NCBI RefSeq assembly: GCF_902499335.1
Contig: NZ_CABVQK010000004.1
Location: forward strand, 124,001-188,000
Origin: Burkholderia lata
GTDB lineage: Bacteria; Pseudomonadota; Gammaproteobacteria; Burkholderiales; Burkholderiaceae
Direction: 5' to 3'
DNA: 64,000 nucleotides
This document shows, in pieces, positions 29,447 through 41,200 of this stretch; within the stretch, counting starts at the first letter, position 1, and each line of letters starts with the position of its first letter. The notes under the pieces were generated by a model. That model worked only from the letters and a program-made list of their open reading frames with translations. It was not told where the DNA came from and made no database searches. Made by a program: the position numbers and the translations under genes.

Positions 29447-30553
29447 ATGCCCGGCGCTTCCGCGCCGCCCGCCGCATTGCCGGCCGCGGCCGCGGTCGTG
29501 CTCGACGCGTCGCCCCACCTGCCGCGCCTGTCCGCTGCCGCCGCGCGCGGGCTGTCGCACGCCTACTGCGCGACCGGCGCCGTTCCGGTCATGCTCGGCG
29601 AGCACGCGTACGAAGTACGCTGGCGCGTCGACGCCGAGCCGGCCGCCGATGCGCACGCGTACCGCTTCGTCGTCGGCCCGGCCGCCGGCACGCTGTGGAT
29701 CGACCCGGTCGCGGAAGCGGCATGGCTGGGTGACGCGGCCGATCCGGCCGTGCCGGCCGTGATCCGCGCGGCGCTGCTCGCCGATCTGTGCGCGCCGCTC
29801 GCGACCGTGCTGCAGGCCGCAACGCGGCAGCGCGTGGAATTGCTGCCGCCGCCCGTCAGTGTGCCCGCATGGCGCGCGGCGCCGGCCGCGCTGCGCTTCG
29901 AGCTGCGGCGCGCCGACGCCGCATGGCGCTGCCATGGCGCGCTGCTGTTCGACGCGCCGGATGCGCTGGCCGTGTTCTTCGCGGCTGCGCCCGCCGCACC
30001 CGCCGACACGCGCGCGGCCTACGCGAACCTGCCCGTGCCGCTCGTGTTCGAGATCGGCCGTACCGAGCTGACGACGGCCGAGCTGGCCGACGTCGTCGGC
30101 GGCGACATCATCGCGATCGAGCGCTGGCAGGCGCACGAGCAGAACCTGCTGTGCGTCGCGCGGCTGCCGGCCGCGCCGGCGTGGGAGATTACCGGACGGC
30201 CATCGGGCAACCGGCTGACCGTCGAACGAATCAGGGAGATGCCTTTGGAACCGACCCGCACCGACATCGCGTCCGCGACGACGCACGACGCGCCGCCCGC
30301 CGATGCGCGGCGCCCGCTCGACGGCCTCACGGTCGACCTGCGCTTCGAGCTGCCGCCCACGTCGATGCCGCTCGGCGAGCTGAGCGCGCTGCAGCCCGGC
30401 GCCGTGATCGAACTGCAGCAAGGGATCAACCAGAGCGTGATCCATCTCGTCGCGAACGGAATGCTGATCGGCACCGGGCACCTGATCGCGGTCGGCCAGA
30501 AGCTCGGCGTGCGGGTCGTCACGCTGACCCAACCCGCGCCGCGCGAGCGCTGA
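29447..30553 (+). CDS. sctQ: type III secretion C-ring (sorting platform) protein SctQ
   Basis: About 368 residues. The C-terminal 75 residues form a SpoA/FliN-like domain (VDLRFELPPTSMPLGELSALQPGAVIELQQ). A second SpoA-like region around residues 200-260 includes VPLVFEIGRTELTTAELADVVGGDII. SctQ forms the cytoplasmic pods that recruit the SctN ATPase complex. The N-terminus is weakly conserved and Ala-rich. The start is uncertain: an ATG at 29447 or an in-frame GTG at 29393, neither with a strong Shine-Dalgarno. It is immediately followed by sctR (3-bp gap). Confidence 0.9.
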   Translation: MPGASAPPAALPAAAAVVLDASPHLPRLSAAAARGLSHAYCATGAVPVMLGEHAYEVRWRVDAEPAADAHAYRFVVGPAAGTLWIDPVAEAAWLGDAADPAVPAVIRAALLADLCAPLATVLQAATRQRVELLPPPVSVPAWRAAPAALRFELRRADAAWRCHGALLFDAPDALAVFFAAAPAAPADTRAAYANLPVPLVFEIGRTELTTAELADVVGGDIIAIERWQAHEQNLLCVARLPAAPAWEITGRPSGNRLTVERIREMPLEPTRTDIASATTHDAPPADARRPLDGLTVDLRFELPPTSMPLGELSALQPGAVIELQQGINQSVIHLVANGMLIGTGHLIAVGQKLGVRVVTLTQPAPRER

Positions 30554-30556
30554 ACG

Positions 30557-31231
30557 ATGGGCAACCTGCCGAATCCGGTCGCGCTGATCGCGGTGATCGC
30601 CGCGCTCGGCATCGCGCCGTTCGCGGCGCTGATGGTCACGAGCTACACGAAGCTCGTCGTCGTGCTCGGCCTGTTGCGCTCCGCGCTCGGGATCCAGCAG
30701 GTGCCGCCGAACCTCGTGCTGAACGGCATCGCGCTGATCCTGTCGCTGTTCATCATGGCGCCCGTCGGGATGTCGATCCGCGACGCGCTGCAGGCGCGCC
30801 ACTTCGATGCGTCGGGGCAGTTGTCGACCGCCGACGTCGGCGCGCTCGCCGATGCCGCGCTGCCGCCGATCAAGGATTTCCTCGTGTCACACACACGGCA
30901 GCGCGATCGCGAATTCTTCGTGCGCACCGCGACCTCGGTGTGGCCGAAGAACCGCGCGGACGGCATCAAGGACGACGACCTGCTGGTGCTGGTGCCGAGC
31001 TTCACGCTCGCCGAGCTGACGAAGGCGTTCCAGATCGGCTTCGTGATCTATATCGTGTTCATCGTCGTCGACCTGCTGGTCGCGAACATCCTGCTCGCGC
31101 TCGGCATGCAGATGATCTCGCCGACCACGATCTCGGTGCCGTTCAAGCTGCTGCTGTTCGTCGCGCTCGACGGCTGGTCGCTGCTCGTGCACGGGCTCGT
31201 GATGTCGTACCGGGTGACGGGCGCGGGATGA
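30557..31231 (+). CDS. sctR: type III secretion export apparatus protein SctR
   Basis: 224 residues with the usual FliP/YscR arrangement. It has an N-terminal membrane helix pair (FAALMVTSYTKLVVVLGLLRSALGIQQVPPNLVLNGIALILSLFIMAP), a periplasmic segment, and a C-terminal helix pair (VIYIVFIVVDLLVANILLALGMQMISPTTISVPFKLLLFV). Five SctR subunits form the core of the export gate with SctS and SctT. Unlike many systems, it is far from sctS, which is in the divergent operon. The stop overlaps the transglycosylase start. Confidence 0.95.
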   Translation: MGNLPNPVALIAVIAALGIAPFAALMVTSYTKLVVVLGLLRSALGIQQVPPNLVLNGIALILSLFIMAPVGMSIRDALQARHFDASGQLSTADVGALADAALPPIKDFLVSHTRQRDREFFVRTATSVWPKNRADGIKDDDLLVLVPSFTLAELTKAFQIGFVIYIVFIVVDLLVANILLALGMQMISPTTISVPFKLLLFVALDGWSLLVHGLVMSYRVTGAG

Positions 31232-32016
31232 GTACGCACCGCCTGCGAACCGCCGCCGCCTGCCTGTGCGCGCTGGCAGCGCTCGCGTTCTCATGCCTGC
31301 CGCTGCGCTGCGTGCAAGCCGCCGGCACCAGTACGGGCTTCGCGCCGCTCGCGCGTGCATGCGCGCCGAACGTCGATCCCGACACGCTCGCCGCGCTCGT
31401 GCGCACCGAGTCGGGCTTCAATCCGTATGCGATCGGCGTGGTCGGCGGCCATCTGGCGCGCCAGCCCGCTTCGCTCGACGAAGCGCGCGCGACCGCGCGC
31501 GACCTCGCGGCGCGCGGCTTCAGCTACAGCGTCGGCCTCGCGCAGGTGAACGAACGCAATTTTGCGAAATACGGGCTCGATGAAGCGACGATGTTCGAGC
31601 CGTGCCGGAACCTGCGGGCCGGCGGCGCGATCCTGACCGAATGCTTCGCGCGCTCGTCGGGCACCGGTCGCGACGCGCAGGCCGCGTTGCGCGCGGCGCT
31701 GTCGTGCTACTACAGCGGCAACTTCACGACCGGCTTCTCGAGCGGCTACGTGAGCCGCGTGGTCGCCAGCGCGCAGCGCAACGCGCGCGAAGGCGGTGCA
31801 GAACCGATTCCCGTCGTCAGCGACACGCCGCCGCCCGCGCGCCAGCGGCGCATGGACGCGGCCGCCACCACGCCGCCCGAACGCGCGCGCCGGCTGCCCT
31901 CGTCCGCCGCGTCCGCCGATCCACCGTCGTGCCATGCCCGCCGGGTCGTGATGATGTGCCGCGGGCTCGGGGCCAGCCAGGCGAAGCGGCTATGCGTGAA
32001 GTGTCTCGACGAGTAA
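31228..32016 (+). CDS. lytic transglycosylase of the secretion locus (VirB1/IpgF-like)
   Basis: 262 residues with a signal peptide (residues about 1-34), then a lysozyme-like transglycosylase domain. The catalytic Glu lies in LVRTESGFNPYAIGV, and the SYSVGLAQVNERNF and CYYSGN motifs are typical of the family. The C-terminal 80 residues are Pro/Arg/Ala-rich with four cysteines near the end. It opens the peptidoglycan for assembly of the secretion machine. It overlaps the sctR stop by four bases, so it is co-translated with the apparatus. Confidence 0.9.
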   Translation: MSTHRLRTAAACLCALAALAFSCLPLRCVQAAGTSTGFAPLARACAPNVDPDTLAALVRTESGFNPYAIGVVGGHLARQPASLDEARATARDLAARGFSYSVGLAQVNERNFAKYGLDEATMFEPCRNLRAGGAILTECFARSSGTGRDAQAALRAALSCYYSGNFTTGFSSGYVSRVVASAQRNAREGGAEPIPVVSDTPPPARQRRMDAAATTPPERARRLPSSAASADPPSCHARRVVMMCRGLGASQAKRLCVKCLDE

Positions 32017-32229
32017 CGGCGCACGGCCCGTTTTAAAGGGCGCGAACGCCGCCGGCGCCCCGCCGCCGCAGGGCCGCCCGCGTCTCGTAGCGTGCGGCGC
32101 GCCCGCGCGCCGGCCGCGCCGCAGCGCTACGAAACAGCGGCGATCCGGCCGCAACCCGTGTCCCTACACTCGTCGGATCGCATCGCGGCGCGCAGGCGCC
32201 GTGCGCCGCGCGGTTCAAGGGAGACAAGC

Positions 32230-35200
32230 ATGCTGTTGATCGACGGATTGGGACTGGGCGTCAACTGGCAGCGCTTCCTGTCGGAAACGCTGAACCCGGT
32301 CGTCGCGCCGCCACCCCCGCCTCCGCCCCCGCCCAAGCAGGACGGTCCGTCGGCCGGCCCCACGAACCCGAGCGTGGCGCCGCCGATTCCCGTGACGGCC
32401 ACGCCGTCCACCGATCCGTCGAAGCCGACCAACGCCGAGATCGCGTCCGCGACGTCGCTGGTCCAGAGCATGGCCGCGCAGTACACGGTGCCGCCGCCCG
32501 ACATCACGGTCGAAAACGACAAGACGCGCGCCGTGCAGAAGGCGATGCAGGACGCGCAAACGCAATACGACAACGCGTCGCAATCGCTGCAGGGCGCGCA
32601 GAACGTGCTGCGGCTCACGAACCGCGATCCCGAGTCGACACCCGACGACCGCAAGACCGCTCAGGACGCCTACGCGAAAGCGCGCACCGCCGCCGACAGC
32701 GCGCAGCGCGACCTGAACGTGACGACCGACGCGGGCTACATGATCCTGTACGGCGAACAGGCGAACGCCGACATGCCGGCCGGGATGAAGATCGACGACA
32801 CCGGCAAGGTGACCGACCCGGGCGACGCGCAGCACGCCGCCGACCAGCAGTTCAAGGCGCTGCTGGCCGCGTTTCCCGATCACGCGAACGATCCGAACTG
32901 GGTGCCGCAGCCGGGCGACTGCAAGAACCCGCTGCAGACCCGGCTCTACGACGACTGGCAGACGGCCAGCGCAACGGCCGCGGTCGGCGCGTCGAAGTAT
33001 TACGCGGACGTCGCGAATTCGAATCTCGCGTACACGCAATTCCAGTCGTACCTCGCCGATCCGGATTACAAGAGCGCGCTCGACGCGGGCGTCGGCCGGC
33101 TGAACGACGCGCTCCAGCCGCTGGAGCTGCAGGTCACGATGCCCGACGCGCCCGCTTCGCAGGACGCCGCGCAGCAGGCCGTCACGGCGGCCGCGAAGGA
33201 TGCGAACTACGCGAACGCCGCGGCCGGCGCGGCGAACGACAGCCTGGCGCTCACGACCGCGCAGCAGCGCTACGATGCGGCCAGCGGCAAGGAAGGGCCG
33301 ACGGTGATCGTCCCGAATGCGGTGTCGGACGCGAAGACCACCCTCGCCCGCGCACAGACGGCCGCGAACACGAGCGGCAGCTACCTGCAGATGCTGTCCG
33401 CGCAGCAGCAGGTCGACACGCTGCAGGCCGACTACACGAAGAAGACGCAGGCGGCCGACGCCTGGCACAAGGCCAACCCGAATTCGACGCTGAAGGACCC
33501 GCAGGTCGATCTCGACGTGGGCGACGCGTACGCGAAACTGACGCAGGCGCAGCAGCAGGCGGGCATCGCGCACGACGGCTTCGTCGCCACCTACGGCGCA
33601 ACGCTCGCGCAACAGTACGACGATCAGGCGTCGCAGATCCAGGCGCAGGTCAACGCGCGCTCGATCTTCACGAAACCGACCGCGCAATCGCCGTTCCTTG
33701 CGCCGCCGCTGTCGACCGCGAACGGCTTGCCGGCGCAGCCCGCGCCGTCGCTGTCGACCGCCGCGACCGCCACGCCCACCGCCACGCCGACCTTGCCGAC
33801 GGCATCACCGTTGCCGGCGCCGTCGCTGTCGACCGCGAACGGCGGATTACCGCAGTCGCTCACCACGCCCTTCGCGCTGCCGCAATCGACGGCCACGCCG
33901 GCGGCGCCGACGGGCCCGACGATGCTCGACGCGAAGCGCCTGCAGGTGGTGGCCGGCGCGATCCGCGCGGCCGACAGCCGGCTGTCGGATTCGGTCAACG
34001 AGCGCGCGACCCAGGCCGCGCTGTCGCAGGCACGCATCCAGCAGACGGGCGCGAAGAGCACGCTTGCGTCGGTGCAGCAGCAGTACGACGACTGGGCGGC
34101 CGCCAATCCGCCGCCCGTGCGATTTCGCACCGTCGCGGGCGACGACATGATCCCGGCGCCGTCGACGCCGCGCCCGAACCTGTACCAGGACCAGCTCGAC
34201 AAGGCGAAGGCGGCCGTCACGCAGGCGGACAACGCGGTACAGCGCCTGCAGTTGCTGGGCGAGACGTCCCACCAGCAGGTGCTGATGGACCAGTTCGACG
34301 CGGGGCTCGACGAGCGGCTGCGTAACGCGGCGCCCGACTCCGACGCCGGGAGCGACTACGGGAAGGCGCTGCACGACTTCTACGAGGCCCATCGCGGCGA
34401 GCTGTCGAACTCGCTGCTAGACGCGGCGAGCGCGAGCACGCAGAACGGCAACACGATCGCATTCGGCAAGCTGACCGACAACGAGCAGCGCAACCTGATC
34501 GGCGTCGCGCTCGGGATGCAGCCCGACGTGCAGAGCCCTGCATCGGCGAGCGACGGTTCGGATCCCGTATCGCCGACGCGCGACGACGTCGCGCGCTTCA
34601 CCGACAAGGACAAGCTGAAGACGATCAACACCGTGCGCGACACGCTGCTGTCGGCCGGCGGCGGCGCGAACACGCAGGTCAGCGTGCTGCCGATGGTGTA
34701 TGCGGCGAAGGACGCCGGCATGACGACGAGCGCGATCTTCAAGGTCACCGGCAAGGACGGCACGCAATACGTCGACGAAACGGGCAGCACGTACAACGAC
34801 ATCAACGACTACATCAACAACAACGAACTCTCGAAGGACGGCACCGTCGATATCGCGACCGGCCACAACGCGGACGGCACGCTGCAGCTCGTATCGAAGG
34901 CCGCGCATCACGAAAGCGGCTTCGACAGTTTCCTCGGCGCGCTGACCAGCACCGGCGCGAATATCGGCATGATGCTCGGCGGGATGGCGCTCGAAGGCCT
35001 CGGCGGGCTGCTCGACGGCACCGGTATCGGCGCGATCGTCGGCGTGCCGCTGAACGTCCTCGGCGCGACGATGATGTACACGGCGATCGGCTCGACGATG
35101 ACGAGCGCCGGGCTCGACATCGCGACGCGCATCGAGCACGGCCGCAGCATCAACCCGTTCACCGACGCGGGCGCCCGCTCCGACTTCATCAATCTCGTGC

Positions 35201-38200
35201 CGATGGGCGCGGCGGGTGCCGCGAAGCTCGCCGGCAGCAAGCTGTTCACGCGCGCCGTGACGGCGCTCACGCGCACGCCGAAAGTCGCATCGCTGCTCAC
35301 CACCGGCGCGAAGGCGACCGCGCTCGTGACCGGCGTCGGCGGCGCGGTCGAGGCGTTCGGCGAAGCCGGCGTCGACTATTTCACCGGCAACAAGAAGGCA
35401 GCCGGCGAGGAACTCAAGGCCGGGCTCACCAACGTCGCGCTGATGGCCGCCGGCGGCCTCAAGGAGCGCGCGGTCACGTCGCAGCGGATCCGCTCGGGCC
35501 GGCCGGTGCCGATCCGCACGGCCGACGGCCAAACCGTCACGGTCGACAGCAAGCTGCTCGGCCAGATCCTGAACAAGGGCGACGCGTCGTCGCTCGCGTA
35601 CGGCCGCACCCGCGCGACGCTCGACGGCGACGCCGTGAAGGTGTCGCCCGAAGGCATGCTGATGGTCGGCGACAAGATCCTGACCTACGACAACAAGCCG
35701 ATCCGCGTGCTCGACAAGGTCTCGAGCAAGCAGATGCCGCCCGGCGAAACCGTGGTGCTCGGCGAAGACGGTACGCTGTCCGTCGTGAAGGCGTCGCCGA
35801 AGGCCTGGACCAACGGCACGCGCGTCGACGACGTGACGGGCACCGGCGAGCGCCTGTCGTTCGGCCCGGACGGCGAGATGAGCACGACGCCGAACATCGT
35901 CGCGAAGACGAAGCTCGCGCTCCTCGACCATGAGATCGCGCAAACGCGCGATGCGATCCGGCAAGCGAACGACACCGAAGCGCAGGGGCCGCGCAGCCTC
36001 GAACAGACTGCCGCCGAGGGCGAGACGGCAAGCACCGCGAGCAACGCCCGCAGCACGCAGCGCACGAGCCAGGAGCGCGCGCGCGTCGATCAACAGCACG
36101 ACGAAACCGAGGTGAACCGCACGGCGGCTGCGCGCAGCGACCGGCGCAGCGCGGATGCGCAGGCACTGCGCGCCCGCACCGCCGAACTCGACGAGCCGGC
36201 GGGCGCCGGCACGCGTACGAAAGCCGACGGCGCGCCGCCGCGCGTCACCGTGAAAGTGATCGACCTGACCGATGAAGCGCCCGCCACGCGGCCGGCCACG
36301 CGCGATCCTGCCGGCATCGCGGTGCCGCGCGGGCCTGGCGCCGAACCGATGGAGGTCGGCGACCGCACCGTCTACGTCGTGCGCGACGGTGCAGCGAAGG
36401 AGGCACCGGGCGCACGACCGGCCGCGCTGCGTCCGCAGGATCTCGAGGAACCCGTGATCGTCGTCGCGGGCGAGCACGACGCGGCACTCGCGCCCGAACT
36501 CGCGAACCGCTGGCAGAAACCCGTCTATGCAGCCGCGCCCGACGCGTTCGGTGCCGACGGCCAACTGCACGCGGGCGCACGCGTGCTCCGCTTCGATCCC
36601 GCGCCGGAAGCCATGGCGGCCGAACCCGGCGTGCCCGGCGCCGCCGCGGCCGCGGCCGAAGAAACGCCGCCGGCACCGCCCCGCCCGGCCGCCGCCGACG
36701 ACACCGTGATCGTGCTCGCCGGCAAGCGCGGCCCGAACGAACCGGCGCTGCCGCGCCCGGCCGCGACGGCCGAACCCGTCAGCGCGCTCGACGGCATCTT
36801 CAGCGCGCCGAATCGCGTGCTCGTGCTCGTCAAGCCGGAGCGTCCCGCCACCGTCGAACGCACGGCGGAACACGACACGGGCACCGAAGGCGCCCCCGCC
36901 GGCAAGGCGGCAGACGCCGGCGCCGACGGCAAGACCGCCCGCACGAACGCTACCGGCGAGCGGCCGTCCGCCGCGAACGACGATATCGGGCTCGCCGCCG
37001 CGCATCCGGAAATGACGGAAACGCCGCCGCCCGACCTTGCGGCGCCGAACCCCGGCTGGATCACGCGGATGCAGATGCGCTTTGGCGGCGCGGCACTGCC
37101 CGAAGCCGCGCAGGCGCTGGCGATGCAGTCCGGCACGCTCGCGACGCAACTGCGCATGTTGCAGGACGCCGGCTGGCGCGTGACGCTCGGCAAGCGCGGC
37201 GGCGGCAGCCGTATCGATCCGCGCAAGCGCCGCGTGACGATCGACGGCGCCCTCCAGCACCCGGGCAGCATCACGTACACGCTCGCGCACGAAGCGCGGC
37301 ATGCGGTCGAGGCGATGGCCGGCGTGCTGAACCTCGACTATCGCAACCGCAGCGGCTTCACGCGCAAGGCGCTCGAAGCCGAGGCACGCGCGCAGATCAA
37401 CGCGTTCGAAGCGCGCTACGAGATCCAGCTGGCCGGCGGCGGCGACATCGCCGCGCACGTGCGGCTGCCCGACGCAATCGAGCACGAAGGCAACGTGTGG
37501 CGCGCGCCGTCGCACGACTACGCGGGCACGGTCGGCCGGCTCGTCGATGCGTTCGCCGACGCGCCTGTGTCGGGCCGCAACGGCGAGACCTACCGCGAGT
37601 TCTACAACGACGTATGGGCTCGCCAGAAGCGCCGCGGCGGCATTCCGCGCCGGATGCCCGCGCCGCAGATGCGCGAGACCGGCGACGCGCCGCGCGGCGT
37701 GCGCAGCTTCGACGAACGCGTGGCGTGGAGCCAGGCGCATGCCGAATACGCGTCGCCGTTCGGCGACGGGCCGGTGCCGGCCATCGCCGATTTGCAGGCC
37801 GCGCGCAGCCGCCACTTCACGGTGATGCAGGACGAAGGCGTGCTGATGCTGCACGCCGACACGCTGCCGGACGGCACGCTGCTCGCCGGCGGCCGCCCGG
37901 TCGGCGTGCACGAATACGCGCTCGACCAGGCACCCGCGTTCATCATCCAGGACGGCTATTCGATCGTGCTGTCCGCGAAGCACGGCGGCGATGCGGCCGC
38001 CGCGCAGCTCGCGAACCTGTGGCAGCGCCCGGTGTACGCGCCGCCCGGACGCGCGGTCGGCGAGCACGCGGCGCTGCTCGACACCGGCACGTTCCGCCGC
38101 TTCGACCCGGCGCCCGCGGCGCCGCACGACCTCGGCCCACTGACGGCCGACGCCGAAGGCGTGCACGTCGAAGGTCATCCGGCCAGGCGGATCGACGTCG

Positions 38201-41200
38201 ACCGTCACGTCGGCGAACTGCTCGGCAGCGGCGGCGAGAAAACCGTGTTCGCACTCGGTCACGACGCCGCGCTCGCGGTGTACGACAAAGGCCCGCATAC
38301 GTCGGAGGGCGGCCAGCTTGACGCGGCGATCGACGAAAGCATCGCGCTCGACGATCTCGCCTCGTACGGCCTGCAAACCCTGACGATGAGCGGCCCGTTC
38401 TCCGCCCTCAACCGCGTCGCGGTGCTGTACCGGCCGCTCGGCGTGTTCCACAGCTTCGGCTTCGAGACGGGCGCGCTGCCGCGCGTGGTGTCGCGCGCCG
38501 CGCTCGAGCACATCCGGCAGATTCGCGAAGTCGTCGAACGCACGGGCATCGGCTTCGACCTGCAGGGGTTGTTCACGCGCCGCGGCGATTTCCTGCTGAG
38601 CGACCCGGGCCCGATCGGCATGGGCGCGGGCGAGCATTTCACCGCGCTGCAGCGCCTCTCGGTCATCGAGCGCGCGCTGACGCAAGGGCTCGAGCGCGGC
38701 AACATCGAACTCGCGCATCCCGAACTCGCCGAAACGCCCGCGCCCGACGCGTTCGTGCAGAAGCCGTCGATCATCACGCGCGTACGGATGCGCTTCGGCG
38801 GCGCGCCGCTGCCGAAGGAAGCGTATGCGCTGGTCGACCGCTCGACGCTGCTGAGCGGACAGGTCGCGCTCGCGCACGATGCCGGCTGGACAGTCGTGGT
38901 CGGCCGCCCCGGGCGCGGCAGCCGGATCGATACCGCGAAGCAGCGCATCGTGCTGGACGGACGGCTGCGCGGCACGGGCACGCTCGTGTACGCGCTCGCG
39001 CACGAAGCGCAGCACGCGGTCGAAACCATCACGCGCCAACTCGCGCTCGACCACGCTTCGCCCGACGCGCTGACGGAAAGCGCGCTGATGGCGGAGGCGC
39101 GCGCGCAGGCGAATGCGTTCGCGGTGCGCCGCGAGCTCATCGACGACGCGGGCATCGACATCGCGAAGGGCGCGCACCTGCCCGACGCGATCGCGCGCGA
39201 AGCCGATCGCGTGATGCCCGGCGACGAAGCCGGCCTGCGCCGGCTCGCAGCCGCGTTCGGCGACGCCGCGCCGTCGGTGCCCGGCCACGCAACCTATCGC
39301 GACTACTACGCGAGCCAGGCCGCACACATCCAGGCCGGCGGCGTACCGCGCGAAATGCCGGCCCCCGCACCGCTCTCGCGACGCAATGCGCCGGTACCCG
39401 CACGCGCCGCGAGGCAGGCCGCCAAGCGCACGCAGCGTGCGCTCGACCAGCTCGCATCGCACGGCAAGCGCGACCTGGTCCGCATCGACGGCGACCAGCT
39501 CCCCACTGTCGCCGACATGAAGGCCGCGTTCGGCAACGACGCGCATGTGCTGATCGCGCCGCACATCGACCGGCCGGCCGACCGGATCGACGCACGGCAT
39601 CCGCAGCCCGAGTTCATCGCGAGCATGCGCACGGGCGCCAACGGCAAGTTCATCGACAAGAAGCCGGCATCGGACAATCTCGATCCGAAGGTGGCGCAGG
39701 ACGCCTTCCATCCGCTCAAGTCGAAAGGCGACGCGAACCGCAAGGACTACGACTACTACGTGTCGCCCGTGCCGCTCGACGAGTTGCTCGCATTCGGCGG
39801 CGCCGCCCGCATCGAAGCGTATTTCGGCGAGCAGCGCCAATGGGACGTCGAGCCGTCCGCGACGGGTGCCGCCGACGCGGTCGTCGCCACCATGAAGCAG
39901 CTCGACGACGCGCCGCGCTTCCAGCGCCCCAAGCAGGCGGCGAAGCACGCGAGCAAGCAGGCCGGCACGGACAAGACGGTCTATGCGATCGACCGCAAGA
40001 CCGGCAAGGTGCTCGGCTATGCGACGCTCGATGCCGCGCAGAAATGGACCTACGTCGAAACCACGTCGCTCGGCGACGCGACGATCGCCGATCGCGAACT
40101 CGCCGATGCGTTCCGGCGCCGCTCGCGCCTGTTGCCCGACGGGCGCCGCGGCGTGCGGTTCGTCGTGGCCGACGTCGCGCACGACGTCGTCGACAGCTAC
40201 GGCGGATTCGCGCCGGCCAAGATGCGTCGCGCGCTCGACGACCGGAAGACGCCGCTGTCGAAGCCGGACGCGACCGTCCAGCGCGTGCTCGGACAGGTCC
40301 GCCCGTCGCTGCGGCAAAAGAACCGGGAAGCGGCCGACGCCGCCACGCCGAACCTGCTGCCGGCGAACGCGGACACCGCGCTCGACTTCAACGCGCAGCA
40401 CGCACCTCAGCTGATTCGCGCGCTCGAGATGGGCGAGATCCCCGACGGCCGCTTCGTGTACGTGTACGACCACGAAGGGAGCGTCACCGACGCGCTGCGC
40501 GGCACGCTCACCGGCATCGTCGCGGTGGAGAACGGCACGGTCCGCTGGTACGACGATGCCGCCCAGTTCCACGACGGCACGAACGAAGGCCTGCCGCTCG
40601 AACGGGCGACGATCGGCCGCGGGCCGTTTGGCGGGAATCAGCACTTCCTGCTGTCCACGCTCGCGCCCGATGCGTTCGTGCCGCGCGCGACCGCGCTCAA
40701 GGAGGCCGCGCTGCAAGCCGAGGAAGCGGCCCGGCAAGCCGCGGCGGCAGCGGCGGCCGCTGCCGCGCCGCCGGCCGCGGGCAAAGGCGCGAAAGGCGGA
40801 AAAAGCAACAACGGCGGCAATGGCGTCCAGGCCGGCAAACCCGGCCGCAAGCGCATGCGCGGCAAACCTCCATCGAAGCAACCGAAGCAACCCGCCGCCC
40901 AGCCCGCCAAACCGCCCGCCGTCCCGGCCGCCAAGCCGATCGCGCTGGAGCCGTATCAGCCTGCGTTCGTGTCGAGCACGATCGTCGAATCGGTCACGCG
41001 CTACGGCAAGGCGAAGGTCGGCGATTTCGCATCGACGCTCGAACGCCTCAAGGAATGGGGCAAGCGCGACCAGGGCAAGCACGATGGCGACGGCCTGACG
41101 TTCAGCGACACGCCGCAGGCGATCATGGCCGATGCCGCGCTATGGAAGAAGATCTTCAAGACGCTGGACATGTGGCGAGAGGCATCGAGCCTCCATCCGC

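Noticed and set aside
34417..41082. 2221-codon open frame antisense to the giant gene
   Set aside because: Long antisense frames are common in GC-rich Burkholderia genes; composition is Arg/Ala/His/Val-rich without domains, and the sense frame has the domains and the ribosome-binding site.
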